DNA from: Glaciihabitans sp.
Lineage (GTDB): Bacteria; Actinomycetota; Actinomycetes; Actinomycetales; Microbacteriaceae
Reading direction: 5' to 3'
DNA length: 64,000 bases
NCBI GenBank assembly: GCA_025464095.1
Contig: JAODMF010000017.1
Coordinates: 17,287-81,286, forward strand
Translations under genes and position numbers: made by a program
Notes under the pieces: generated by a model
Told to the model about the DNA's origin: nothing
Seen by the model: only the letters and a program-made list of their open reading frames with translations
Database searches by the model: none
Shown: one piece after another, positions 36,343 to 45,946 of the stretch
How the letters are laid out: every line of letters begins with the position of its first letter
How positions within the stretch are numbered: the first letter of the stretch is position 1

Positions 36343-37278
36343 GTGCCAACACCGCCCGTGACCCCGCCGGAGCGGTACGGCAGGGGAATCCTGTTCGCCG
36401 TCGGCGCCTACGGGCTGTGGGGATTCCTGCCCGCGTTCTTCGAACTCCTTGCGCCGTCGAGTGCCCCGGAGATCGTCTCCTGGCGGATCGCGCTCTCGCT
36501 GGTGTTCTGCGGCATCCTGCTCACGGTCACCCGCACCTGGGGCAAGCTGTTCACCATCCTGCGCGACCGGCGCACGGTGCTGACGCTCGGGCTTGCCGGC
36601 GTCTTCATCCTCATCAACTGGCTCGTTTACGTCTTCGCAGTGCTCACGAACCACGTCGTCGAGGCCGCGCTCGGGTACTTCACCAACCCGATCGTGACCG
36701 TTCTGCTCGGGGTGTTCATCCTTCGCGAGCGTTTGCGGCCGGCGCAGTGGACCGCCATCGGAATCAGTGCCGCCGCGGTTCTGGTGCTTGCCGTGAACTA
36801 CGGGGCATTCCCGTGGATCGCCCTCGTGCTGGCCTTCTCCTTCGGCCTGTACGGGCTGATCAAGAAGCGGGTGGGGGGAACGGTTGATGCCATCAGCGGC
36901 CTGACCATCGAGACCGCCTGGCTCACTCCCCTGGCGATCGCCCAGCTGGTCGCGCTCGCCGTGACCGGCGGGCTCACGATCGGCCACGTCAGCACGGCGC
37001 ACACGCTCATCATGCTGAGCGCCGGCATCGTCACCGCTGTTCCGCTGCTGCTGTTTGCAGCGGCCGCCCGCAGGCTGCCCCTCACCTACCTCGGCCTGAC
37101 CCAGTACCTTGCGCCCGTGCTGCAGTTTTTGTTCGGGGTTGTCGTGATGCACGAGGACATGCCGCCCGCCCGCTGGGCCGGATTCGCCCTCGTGTGGCTC
37201 GCCCTCATCATCCTGACCGTGGACATGTTCCGGTCACGCAGGGTGACGCTGGGAGATCCGGTGCTGGTCGCGGAATAA
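36343..37278 (+). CDS. rarD: EamA/RarD-like transporter
   Basis: The 311-residue protein has ten hydrophobic segments in two EamA halves. The RarD features LINWLVYVFAVLTNHVVEAALGYFTNPIVTVLLGV and YLGLTQYLAPVLQFLFGVVV are clear. RarD proteins are multidrug/metabolite permeases; the substrate is not known. The GTG start is supported by the promoter box spacing. Confidence 0.88.
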   Translation: MPTPPVTPPERYGRGILFAVGAYGLWGFLPAFFELLAPSSAPEIVSWRIALSLVFCGILLTVTRTWGKLFTILRDRRTVLTLGLAGVFILINWLVYVFAVLTNHVVEAALGYFTNPIVTVLLGVFILRERLRPAQWTAIGISAAAVLVLAVNYGAFPWIALVLAFSFGLYGLIKKRVGGTVDAISGLTIETAWLTPLAIAQLVALAVTGGLTIGHVSTAHTLIMLSAGIVTAVPLLLFAAAARRLPLTYLGLTQYLAPVLQFLFGVVVMHEDMPPARWAGFALVWLALIILTVDMFRSRRVTLGDPVLVAE

Positions 37279-37298
37279 CCAGCCCCCAAAGCGGTTAA

Positions 37299-38858
<1,560 letters not shown>

Positions 38859-38988
38859 CGCGGGGTGCTGTCTCGCGGCGGGGGTTGCGGGGGTTCGGGT
38901 TCTCCGTTTCTCGAGGTGGCGGGAGTTGCGATCACGCGGCGGGGGCTATGAGCTGAGCGGCGGGAGTTTTAGTGAGGTGGCGGGAGCC

Positions 38989-39032
38989 TAGGCTCCCGCC
39001 AACTCGCACTAAGTCCCTCCGCGACGGGGTAC
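38989..39032 (-). pseudogene. relic of the 3' end of an AbiEi/DUF559-like gene
   Basis: This 44-base stretch matches, in reverse, the last codons, stop and following terminator arm of the gene at 39335-40279 (positions 40256-40299), with 41 of 44 bases identical. Read on the minus strand it still ends V-P-R-R-G-G-T-stop, against V-P-R-R-G-R-S-stop in the intact gene. It looks like the leftover end of a deleted paralogue. Confidence 0.65.
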
Positions 39033-39203
39033 GGATCGCGCGGCGGGAGTTCCAGTCGGGCGGCGGCGGGAGTTGCGGGCCGCGGCGGCGGGAGTTGCCG
39101 CGCGAGGTGGCGAGTTGCCGCGCGAGGTGGCGGGAGTTGGGATCGCGCGGCGGGAGTACGGATCGCGCGGCGGGAGCTATGAGCTGAGCGGCGGGAGTTT
39201 TTG

Positions 39204-39245
39204 TGAGGTGGCGGGAGCCTAGGCTCCCGCCACCTCAACTTTTTT
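39204..39245 (+). terminator. 34-base palindrome with T-run
   Basis: A perfect 34-base palindrome (arms TGAGGTGGCGGGAGCCT and its complement) covers 39204-39237 and is followed by AAC and six T. It has the form of a strong terminator at the right end of array A. Confidence 0.75.
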
Positions 39246-39334
39246 CCCTCCCCCACAGTCGCGCGGGCGAGGATGCTGCGCACCGATCGCCCGCGCGCGA
39301 CCCGCGCCGCGCCTCGGGTCCGCATCCTGTTCGC

Positions 39335-40279
39335 ATGGAATACGCAGCGTTCGCCCGCGAGGGCCTCATCCTGTCCCGCGAGGTGCGCCGTCTGCTCACC
39401 GACCAGCGCGCCATCCGGCGAGACGTGGAAGACGGCACGCTGATCAGGCTGCGACGCGGCGCCTATGTCGAGCGTGACGTGTGGGCGCCACTGTCCGCGC
39501 GGGAGAAACACGTGTTGCGCATCCGCGCCGTGCAGGCCATGGCCGTGCATCCGGTCGTCGCGGCTGGCGTCTCGGCGGCGGCGCTGTGGGGGATGCCGAT
39601 CTCGGGCGCGTGGCCTGAGACGGTGACGGTGCTCGACCGCTGGCGGGGCGGGGGCCGGTCCGAGCCGGGCGTGCACAAGACCGCGCGCGGCGAGCGGACC
39701 GCCGGGCAGGCGACGCTCCGCGGCATCGACTGCACGACCCTGGCTCGAACGGCTTTGGATGTGGCGTTCGGCCAGTCCTTTGCAGAAGCGATGGGCAGCG
39801 TCGACTGGGCGCTCTCGAACCAGAATCAGGATGCCGTGTCGGCGGTCGAACTCAGCGACGAACTCCGCGGCATGAACCTCCGCGTCGGCGCGCGACACCT
39901 CCGGCAGGTGATCGGATTCGCGACGCCCCTGTCTGGTTCGTTCGGTGAATCGCGGGCGCGGGCGGTCATCCACCTTCTCGGCTTCGAGGCACCCGGGTTA
40001 CAAGTGCGATTTGCGGATGCTGAGGGGGAGATGTTTCCGGACTTCTACTGGGCTGGCGTTCGCGTGGCGGCGGAGTTCGATGGCCGGGCGAAGTACACGC
40101 GCGACGAGTTCACGCGCGGCGATCCGGCCCAGGTCGCGTGGAGGGAGAAAAAGCGCGAGGACCGACTGCGCAAACAGGTACGCGGAGTGGTGCGGATCCT
40201 GACCGAGCACGTCGAGAGGCCCGCGGTGCTCGAGCGCATGCTGCTCGAGGCCGGCGTACCTCGTCGCGGACGGAGTTAG
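39335..40279 (+). CDS. AbiEi-like N-terminal domain / DUF559-like nuclease-fold protein
   Basis: The 314-residue protein has an N-terminal winged-helix-like part as in type IV AbiEi-family antitoxin proteins (SREVRRLLTDQRAIRRDVEDGTLIRLRRGAYV), a middle helical part, and a C-terminal PD-(D/E)xK-type fold as in DUF559/Vsr proteins (MFPDFYW, AAEFDGRAKYT, and WREKKREDRLRKQVRGVVRIL). Proteins of this type are common, often in several copies, in Microbacteriaceae; the function is unknown. No toxin partner gene is adjacent. It is flanked by inverted repeats and GGCGGGAG arrays, which suggests local duplication or mobility. Confidence 0.75.
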   Translation: MEYAAFAREGLILSREVRRLLTDQRAIRRDVEDGTLIRLRRGAYVERDVWAPLSAREKHVLRIRAVQAMAVHPVVAAGVSAAALWGMPISGAWPETVTVLDRWRGGGRSEPGVHKTARGERTAGQATLRGIDCTTLARTALDVAFGQSFAEAMGSVDWALSNQNQDAVSAVELSDELRGMNLRVGARHLRQVIGFATPLSGSFGESRARAVIHLLGFEAPGLQVRFADAEGEMFPDFYWAGVRVAAEFDGRAKYTRDEFTRGDPAQVAWREKKREDRLRKQVRGVVRILTEHVERPAVLERMLLEAGVPRRGRS

Positions 40280-40282
40280 TGC

Positions 40283-40314
40283 GAGTTGGCGGGAGCCTAC
40301 GCTCCCGCCAACTC
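40283..40314 (+). terminator. hairpin after the AbiEi/DUF559-like gene
   Basis: GAGTTGGCGGGAGC and GCTCCCGCCAACTC form a perfect 14-pair stem with the four-base loop CTAC, three bases after the stop codon. Confidence 0.75.
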
Positions 40315-40485
40315 ATCGCAACCCCCGCCGGTGCGCTCGCAACTCCCGCCGCGCGACCGTTTCTCCCGCCAACACCTGCAACAACTCCCGCCGGGTGGGA
40401 GATCACCCCTGCCGCGCGGGACGCAACTCCCGCCGCGTGACCGTTTCTCCCGCCACCACCTGCCACAACCCCCGCCATCCCCCTG

Positions 40486-40491
40486 TAGTCT
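40486..40491 (+). promoter_or_regulatory. possible -10 box of the ABC-F gene
   Basis: TAGTCT follows the end of array B. If used, it gives a leader of about 120 bases before GTG 40620. Confidence 0.35.
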
Positions 40492-40619
40492 GGTCGGCTG
40501 CCCACTCGGGCCGCCGGCCGCAGGGCCGCAGCGCCGCACGGCCGCGAGCCCGCAGCGCCGCGAGCCCGCAGCGCCGCAAGCGCGCCACGGCCGCACCCGC
40601 GCAGCCGAAGGGAGCAATA

Positions 40620-42302
40620 GTGGGCTACATCGACGTGAACGGCGTCTCATACTCGCTCGCCGACGGCCGACCGTTGCTCGACGAGGTGTCGTTCCGGGTC
40701 GGCGAGGGAACGACCTCCGCTCTCATCGGGGCCAACGGCGCGGGCAAGTCGACGCTGCTGCGCATCATCCGGGGCGAACTCAAAGCGGATGCCGGTGCGG
40801 TCAGTATCGACGGCGGCCTCGGCGTCATGGACCAGTTCATCGGCCACCTGCGCGACACCTCCACGATCCGCGACCTGCTCGTCGGCGTCGCACCGACGGC
40901 GATCCGGGATGCCGCGCGCGGCCTCGACGCGAGCGAGATCGCGATCATCGAGAACGACACCACCGACAACCAGCTGGCGTACGCGACCGCCCTCGCGGAC
41001 TACGCGGATGCCGGCGGCTACGACCAGGAGACCGTCTGGGACAAGTGCACGATGGCCGCTCTCGGCATCCCTTTCGAGCGGGCGCAGTATCGCGAACTGA
41101 ACAGCCTGAGCGGCGGCGAGCAGAAGCGGCTGGTTCTCGAGGCGCTGTTGCGAGGACCCGAGCAGGTGCTGCTGCTCGACGAGCCCGACAACTATCTCGA
41201 CGTTCCGGGCAAGCGCTGGCTGGAGGAGTCCCTGCGCGCGACGGCCAAGACCGTGCTGCTGGTCAGCCATGACCGCGAGCTGCTCGCCCGGGCCGCCGAC
41301 CGCATCATCACGGTTGAGGTCCAGGCGGCGGGCAACTCCACCTGGACCCACGGTGGGAGCTTCGCCACCTACCATCAGGCCCGCGCGGACCGCATGGACC
41401 GGCTCGATGAGCTGCGTCGCCGCTGGGACGAGCAGCACACGAAGATCAAACAGCTTGTCTACAACCTGAAAGTGCAGGCGACCGCGAACGACAAGTTCGC
41501 TTCGCGCTACCAGGCGGCTCTCACCCGGTTGAAGAAGTTCGAGGAGATCGGGCCACCGCAGGAGCGGCCACAGGACCAGGACCTCAAGATTCGATTGAAG
41601 GGGGCCCGCACCGGCAACCGGGCGATCGTCGCCGAGAACCTCGAGTTGACCAACCTCATGGCGCCATTCGACCTCGAGGTGTGGTTCGGCGAGCGGGTCG
41701 GCGTGCTCGGCAGCAACGGCTCGGGAAAGTCGCACTTCCTGCGACTGCTCGCGCTCGGCGGCACCACGCCCGAGAAGGAGCACCTGACCACCGTGGGCGA
41801 GACTCTCGCGCCGGTAGAGCACACCGGGCGGGCGAAACTGGGTGCGCGCGTGGTGCCCGGCTGGTTTGCCCAGGCCCACCAGCATCCGGAGCTGCTCGGT
41901 CGCACGCTGCTCGACATCCTCCATCGCGGGGATGACAACCGCGCGGGACTCGGCCGTGAGGCGGCCAGTCGCGCCCTGGACCGGTACGGACTTGTGGATG
42001 CCAGCGAGCAGGTCTTCGAGTCCCTCAGCGGCGGCCAGCAGGCTCGGCTGCAGATCCTGCTGCTCGAGCTGAGCGGCGCAACGCTGCTGCTGCTGGATGA
42101 GCCGACCGACAACCTCGACCTGGTTTCGGCCGAAGCGCTCGAGGATGCCCTCGGCCGCTTCGAGGGCACGGTGCTCGCCGTCACCCACGACCGCTGGTTC
42201 GCACGCTCGTTCGACCGGTACCTGGTTTTCGGCGCCGATGGTCGCGTCTACGAGTCCGCGGAGCCGGCGTGGGACGAGGCGAGGGTGCAGCGCGCCCGCT
42301 GA
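40620..42302 (+). CDS. ABC-F family ATP-binding protein
   Basis: The 560-residue protein has two ABC domains and no membrane part. The first has GANGAGKST (about residues 38-46), SLSGGEQKRLVLEALL and LLLDEPDNYLD; the second has GSNGSGKSHF, SLSGGQQARLQILLLE and LLLDEPTDNLD. A charged linker of about 80 residues separates them. ABC-F proteins act on the ribosome to relieve stalling or protect from antibiotics; which group this one belongs to cannot be told here. GTG 40620 is preceded by GAAGGGAG. It converges on the ABC-2 genes. Confidence 0.9.
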   Translation: MGYIDVNGVSYSLADGRPLLDEVSFRVGEGTTSALIGANGAGKSTLLRIIRGELKADAGAVSIDGGLGVMDQFIGHLRDTSTIRDLLVGVAPTAIRDAARGLDASEIAIIENDTTDNQLAYATALADYADAGGYDQETVWDKCTMAALGIPFERAQYRELNSLSGGEQKRLVLEALLRGPEQVLLLDEPDNYLDVPGKRWLEESLRATAKTVLLVSHDRELLARAADRIITVEVQAAGNSTWTHGGSFATYHQARADRMDRLDELRRRWDEQHTKIKQLVYNLKVQATANDKFASRYQAALTRLKKFEEIGPPQERPQDQDLKIRLKGARTGNRAIVAENLELTNLMAPFDLEVWFGERVGVLGSNGSGKSHFLRLLALGGTTPEKEHLTTVGETLAPVEHTGRAKLGARVVPGWFAQAHQHPELLGRTLLDILHRGDDNRAGLGREAASRALDRYGLVDASEQVFESLSGGQQARLQILLLELSGATLLLLDEPTDNLDLVSAEALEDALGRFEGTVLAVTHDRWFARSFDRYLVFGADGRVYESAEPAWDEARVQRAR

Positions 42303-42312
42303 GCCGGGCCGG

Positions 42313-43158
42313 TCAGTTCTTCAGGTCTCGCCGCACCAGCGCCACCACGGCGACGGCGAGAAACAGGATGCTGAATCCGTACAGCAGCCCCAGGCCGCCC
42401 CAGTCCACACCGCTAATCAGCGGCGTGTGCTGGTAGGCCCAGCCGTAGGGGGAGAGGTCGCGGAGCCAGTCGAGGTCGGCCTGCTGGTTGCCTATCGCGT
42501 TCAGGACGTACCCGTACACGGCCACTCCCGCCCCGGCTGCGGTCGCGTAGAGCTTGCGCCCGGTGAGCGCACCGACCATGAGCGCCGCGGTCCCGGACAG
42601 CAACGCGAGCCCGAGCCAGGCCCCCGCCGTCGCGGCGAGCCGCGCTGGCGTCAGTTCCAGCTGCGCGGGTGTATTGAGCGCGAGGATCAGCAGGAAGCTG
42701 AGCAGCGCCAGCCAGGCCAGCCGCAGCACGAGTGCGATCGCCCGCTCCAGCACGACCTGCCGGCGACTCACACCGTGCGCGAGCGTGAGCTCAAGGCCGC
42801 CGCTCTCTTCGTCTCCGGCGATCGCCGCTGTGCCCCAGGCCGTCGCGGCGATCACGATGAAGACGAAGCCGAGCAGGCCGAAGAACGTCGACTCGACGTA
42901 CCCGCCACCGCTGGTGAGGTTCTGGTAGTTCAACGTTCTGACCAGCTGCGGCGGCAGCGTTTCGATGAGTTTGGCCATCTGCGAGTCCTTGCCCCCGAGC
43001 GACGGGAACAGCGGCACGTACAGGAAGATCGCCGCTGTCACCCCGATGCTCCAGCCGACCAGGGACCGCCAGGAGTCGCCGAGCGAGCGGCGCAGGACGG
43101 GCAGTCGACTGGTGGCGAGCCTCGCCGCCCGGTGGTGGGCCTGTTCGCTAATCGACAC
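42313..43158 (-). CDS. ABC-2 type transporter permease
   Basis: The membrane protein of about 281 residues has six hydrophobic segments: SLVGWSIGVTAAIFLYVPLF, then the FFGLLGFVFIVIAATAWGTAAIAGDEESGGLELTLAHGVSRRQ block that marks ABC-2 permeases, and three to four more to the end. GTG 43158 is chosen, six bases after GGAGG; an upstream in-frame ATG at 43185 is inside the ATPase gene. It overlaps the ATPase stop by 11 bases. The substrate is unknown. Confidence 0.88.
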   Translation of the reverse strand: MSISEQAHHRAARLATSRLPVLRRSLGDSWRSLVGWSIGVTAAIFLYVPLFPSLGGKDSQMAKLIETLPPQLVRTLNYQNLTSGGGYVESTFFGLLGFVFIVIAATAWGTAAIAGDEESGGLELTLAHGVSRRQVVLERAIALVLRLAWLALLSFLLILALNTPAQLELTPARLAATAGAWLGLALLSGTAALMVGALTGRKLYATAAGAGVAVYGYVLNAIGNQQADLDWLRDLSPYGWAYQHTPLISGVDWGGLGLLYGFSILFLAVAVVALVRRDLKN

Positions 43159-44086
43159 GGGGGGCCTCCTCGGGCGCAGCGCCATACAGCGTGAGTACCG
43201 ATTCCTCGAGGTCGGGCTCCTCGACCGCGAGATCAGCGACCGTGAACCTCGAAATAGCCTTCACGAACGCATCTATATCGCCCTCGATTTTCGCGGTCAC
43301 CTCGGTCGGCCCGGCGCCGTCGACGACATCCAGGCGCGACAGGTTCGGGATGCCCGCAAGCGAGGCTCGGAGGGCCTCCGCGGTCGTGCCGGAGAAACCC
43401 GCCCGCACGTGCCGCGTCGCGGTCAATCGGAGCTTCTCCACCGAGTTGACCGAGACGATTTTCCCGGAGCGGAGAATCGCTACCGCGTGCGCCGCCTGCT
43501 GGATCTCGCTCAGAACGTGCGAGCTCAGGAACACGGTCTGCCCGTTGGCGCTCGCTTCTTTCACCATGGTGAGAAACTCCCGCTGCACGATCGGGTCGAG
43601 CCCGCTCGTCGGCTCATCGAGCACGAGCAGCCGCGGCCGGTGCATGAACGCCTGCACGATTCCCAGCTTTTGCTTATTGCCCTTGGAGAGGGTGCGCACG
43701 CGGCGGTCGAGATCGAGGCCGAGGCGATCGGCGAGCTCCTGCATCCCTCCCGGAACAATCGGACCGCTGATGCGTGCGTAGTGGGTGAGCAGCGCCCGAC
43801 CCGTGACGCGTCCTTCGAGGCGCAGCTCGCCCGGCAGGTAGCCGATGTGCCGCCGCAGCGCCGGGCCGCCGGTACGCGGGTCGCGGCCGAGCACAGTGGC
43901 AGAGCCGGATGACGGCCGGATCAGGTCGAGCAGCAGCCGCATGGTCGTCGTCTTTCCGGAGCCGTTGGGTCCGATCATCCCGAAGACGGCACCGGTGTCG
44001 ACGGTGAGATCAATGGCGTCGAGCGCGGTCGTGGACCCGTACCGCTTGCTCAGCGCCCGCAGCTCGATGGCTGGCTGTGTCGTCAT
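43148..44086 (-). CDS. ABC transporter ATP-binding protein
   Basis: The 312-residue ATPase has Walker A GPNGSGKTTT (about residues 38-47), signature LSKGNKQKLGIVQAF and Walker B LLVLDEPTSGLDP, in the layout of drug/antibiotic exporters. About 95 residues follow the ATPase core, as in DrrA-like proteins. It is coupled to the permease gene and to the upstream tetR gene (ATGA overlap), so one operon holds regulator, ATPase and permease. Confidence 0.93.
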   Translation of the reverse strand: MTTQPAIELRALSKRYGSTTALDAIDLTVDTGAVFGMIGPNGSGKTTTMRLLLDLIRPSSGSATVLGRDPRTGGPALRRHIGYLPGELRLEGRVTGRALLTHYARISGPIVPGGMQELADRLGLDLDRRVRTLSKGNKQKLGIVQAFMHRPRLLVLDEPTSGLDPIVQREFLTMVKEASANGQTVFLSSHVLSEIQQAAHAVAILRSGKIVSVNSVEKLRLTATRHVRAGFSGTTAEALRASLAGIPNLSRLDVVDGAGPTEVTAKIEGDIDAFVKAISRFTVADLAVEEPDLEESVLTLYGAAPEEAPRVD

Positions 44087-44730
44087 TGTTGCGGACCCTT
44101 CGCTAGTGCTTCCTCGGCGGCGCGCAGCAGCGCGTCGGACGTGTACAGCCCGTGCGTGAAGAGTTCCAGCGCGGGGATTGCGATTCGCTGCCCCGTGGTC
44201 GTGTTCAGTCCGTCCTCACCGATCGCGCGACCGATCTGGCGCTCGAAGACCAGCGATGAGAGGCCGTATGCGGTGAGCACGACGGCCCGCATGTGCGGAT
44301 CGCTGGATTCCCGGATGCTGCCCGCCGCGACCCCATCGGCGAACATCTTCTCCGTGTAGGCCACGATCTCGTCGAACAGCCGGTCGCCGAGCTCGGTCCC
44401 GTCGGTGAGGAGCCGGGAGAAGTAGTCCAGCCACGGGCGGTGCAGGTCGATGTCACCCAGCCAGCGGGCGATCGCGGCGCTGGTGCCGGGCCCGCCGCCG
44501 CCGATCTCGTCGCCCTGGGCGGTGATCTCGCCGAGGATGTACTCGTCGCAGGCGCGACGCAGGCCGTCTTTGGAGCCGAAGTGGTGGATGACGAGCGCCG
44601 CACTCACGCCGACATCTTCGGCGATGGCTCGCACACTGGTCCCGCGCACGCCGTCACGCCCGAAGCGGCGGATGGCGGCATCCCGAATGCGCGCTCGCGT
44701 TGTCGCATCGTCGGGATGAATTGAACGCAT
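44083..44730 (-). CDS. TetR family transcriptional regulator
   Basis: The 215-residue regulator has the TetR helix-turn-helix at about residues 20-55 (RDAAIRRFGRDGVRGTSVRAIAEDVGVSAALVIHHFGSKDGL), with the variable ligand domain after it. It is first in the operon with the ABC-2 exporter and most likely represses it in the absence of a ligand. ATG 44730 is chosen because the promoter and operator lie directly upstream. Longer frames would cross into the next gene's promoter. Confidence 0.92.
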   Translation of the reverse strand: MRSIHPDDATTRARIRDAAIRRFGRDGVRGTSVRAIAEDVGVSAALVIHHFGSKDGLRRACDEYILGEITAQGDEIGGGGPGTSAAIARWLGDIDLHRPWLDYFSRLLTDGTELGDRLFDEIVAYTEKMFADGVAAGSIRESSDPHMRAVVLTAYGLSSLVFERQIGRAIGEDGLNTTTGQRIAIPALELFTHGLYTSDALLRAAEEALAKGPQQ

Positions 44731-44735
44731 GTTCA
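44722..44735. promoter_or_regulatory. TetR operator candidate
   Basis: TGAAC, GCAT, GTTCA is an exact inverted repeat that spans the start codon of the tetR gene; another GTTCA half site lies at 44750-44754. This arrangement fits autorepression of the tetR-ABC operon. Confidence 0.5.
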
Positions 44736-44737
44736 GG

Positions 44738-44743
44738 ATACTA
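44738..44743 (-). promoter_or_regulatory. -10 box of the tetR gene, leaderless layout
   Basis: Read on the minus strand, TAGTAT ends seven bases before the ATG at 44730. Confidence 0.5.
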
Positions 44744-44790
44744 AACGTCTGTTCAGCCGAGTGCAACACTTTCGACGAAGCGGCCGCCGG

Positions 44791-44796
44791 TAGGGT
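44791..44796 (+). promoter_or_regulatory. -10 box of the GuaB3-type gene, leaderless layout
   Basis: TAGGGT ends seven bases before GTG 44804. No ribosome site is present. Confidence 0.5.
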
Positions 44797-44803
44797 TGAA
44801 CGC

Positions 44804-45925
44804 GTGAGTGACATCGAGATCGGACGCGCCAAGCGCGCTCGCCGCGTGTACGCATTCGACGACATCGCGATCGTCCCGAGCAGACGCACCCGCGACCCAC
44901 AGGACGTGTCGATCAGCTGGACCATCGACGCCTTCACCTTCGCCATTCCGGTGATCGCAGCCCCGATGGACTCGGTCGTCAGCCCCGCAACGGCCATCGC
45001 GATGGGCAGGCTCGGCGGTCTGGGCGTGCTCGACCTCGAGGGCGTGTGGACCCGCTACGACGACCCCGAGCCCGTACTCGAGACCATCCGGGGACTGAAG
45101 CCGGGCGAAGCCACCCGCCGCATGCAGGACATCTACGCGGAGCCGATCAAGCCGGAGCTGGTGCGCGACCGCCTCGCCGAAATCCGTGCGGCCGGGGTTC
45201 CGGTTGCGGGCGCGCTGAGCCCGCAGCGCACCCAGGAGCTCTACCAGACGGTCGTCGACGCCGGCGTCGACCTTTTCGTCATCCGCGGTACCACGGTCAG
45301 CGCCGAGCACGTCTCCAAGTCGGTGGAACCCCTCAACCTCAAGAAGTTCATCTACGAGCTCGACGTTCCCGTCATCGTCGGGGGTGCTGCGACGTACACC
45401 GCCGCACTCCACCTCATGCGCACCGGAGCGGCGGGCGTGCTTGTCGGCTTCGGCGGGGGTGCGGCGTCGACCACCCGCGCGAGTCTCGGCATCCACGCTC
45501 CCATGGCCACCGCGGTGGCGGATGTTGCGGGCGCACGCCGCGACTACCTCGACGAGTCGGGCGGCCGCTACGTGCATGTCATCGCCGACGGCGGCCTCGG
45601 TACCAGTGGCGACATCGTCAAGGCCATCTCGGTCGGTGCGGATGCCGTCATGCTCGGAAGCACCCTCGCGCGCGCTTCTGACGCACCCGGCGGCGGCTGG
45701 CACTGGGGCGCCGAAGCGCACCATAGCGAACTGCCGCGTGGCAACCGCGTCGAGGTGGGCACACTCGCACCGCTTGAACAGATCCTGTTCGGTCCGTCCA
45801 CAGTTGCGGATGGCAGGGTGAACCTCATCGGCGCGCTGCGCCGGTCCATGGCGACGACCGGCTATTCGGACCTCAAGGAGTTCCAGCGCGTCGAGGTCGT
45901 CGTCGCCCCCTACCACCAGAGCTAA
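44804..45925 (+). CDS. guaB3: GuaB3 family IMP dehydrogenase-related protein
   Basis: The 373-residue protein has the IMPDH TIM barrel without CBS domains: [55 protein letters not shown], and HVIADGGLGTSGDIVKAISVGADAVMLGS. At the place of the catalytic cysteine (GSICTTR in guaB) this protein has GAASTTR, with Ser222 in the cysteine position. GuaB3 proteins occur in most actinobacteria, next to a true guaB, with an uncertain role. GTG 44804 is supported by the promoter spacing. Confidence 0.88.
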   Translation: MSDIEIGRAKRARRVYAFDDIAIVPSRRTRDPQDVSISWTIDAFTFAIPVIAAPMDSVVSPATAIAMGRLGGLGVLDLEGVWTRYDDPEPVLETIRGLKPGEATRRMQDIYAEPIKPELVRDRLAEIRAAGVPVAGALSPQRTQELYQTVVDAGVDLFVIRGTTVSAEHVSKSVEPLNLKKFIYELDVPVIVGGAATYTAALHLMRTGAAGVLVGFGGGAASTTRASLGIHAPMATAVADVAGARRDYLDESGGRYVHVIADGGLGTSGDIVKAISVGADAVMLGSTLARASDAPGGGWHWGAEAHHSELPRGNRVEVGTLAPLEQILFGPSTVADGRVNLIGALRRSMATTGYSDLKEFQRVEVVVAPYHQS

Positions 45926-45946
45926 ATCACCACCGCGGAGAAGGCA

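Larger units (their letters stand above)
38859..39334 (+). repeat. GGCGGGAG repeat array A with palindromes
   Basis: This 476-base gap without a gene contains many copies of GGCGGGAG, often as GGCGGGAGTTG, spaced irregularly. It holds a 71-base direct repeat (38930-39000 and 39161-39231, a few mismatches) and two palindromes of GGCGGGAGCC, TA and its complement, at 38979-39000 and within 39204-39237. Any reading frame here is an artefact of the repeat. Confidence 0.85.
40280..40619 (+). repeat. CTCCCGCC repeat array B and ABC-F leader
   Basis: This 340-base gap without a gene starts with a hairpin (40283-40314) and continues with CAACTCCCGCC copies, the same motif as array A in reverse. Two 55-base direct copies lie at 40338-40392 and 40422-40476. 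From about 40498 on it is the leader of the ABC-F gene, with a 16-base tandem repeat at 40541-40572. Confidence 0.8.

Noticed and set aside
38969..39973. 334-residue minus-strand frame across array A
   Set aside because: It consists of repeat-derived LPPPRAA-type sequence plus antisense of the AbiEi/DUF559-like gene. Only the 44-base relic within it has meaning.
39335..40279. AbiE toxin-antitoxin system
   Set aside because: No AbiEii-type nucleotidyltransferase toxin gene lies next to it, and single AbiEi/DUF559-like genes are common, so I name only the domains.
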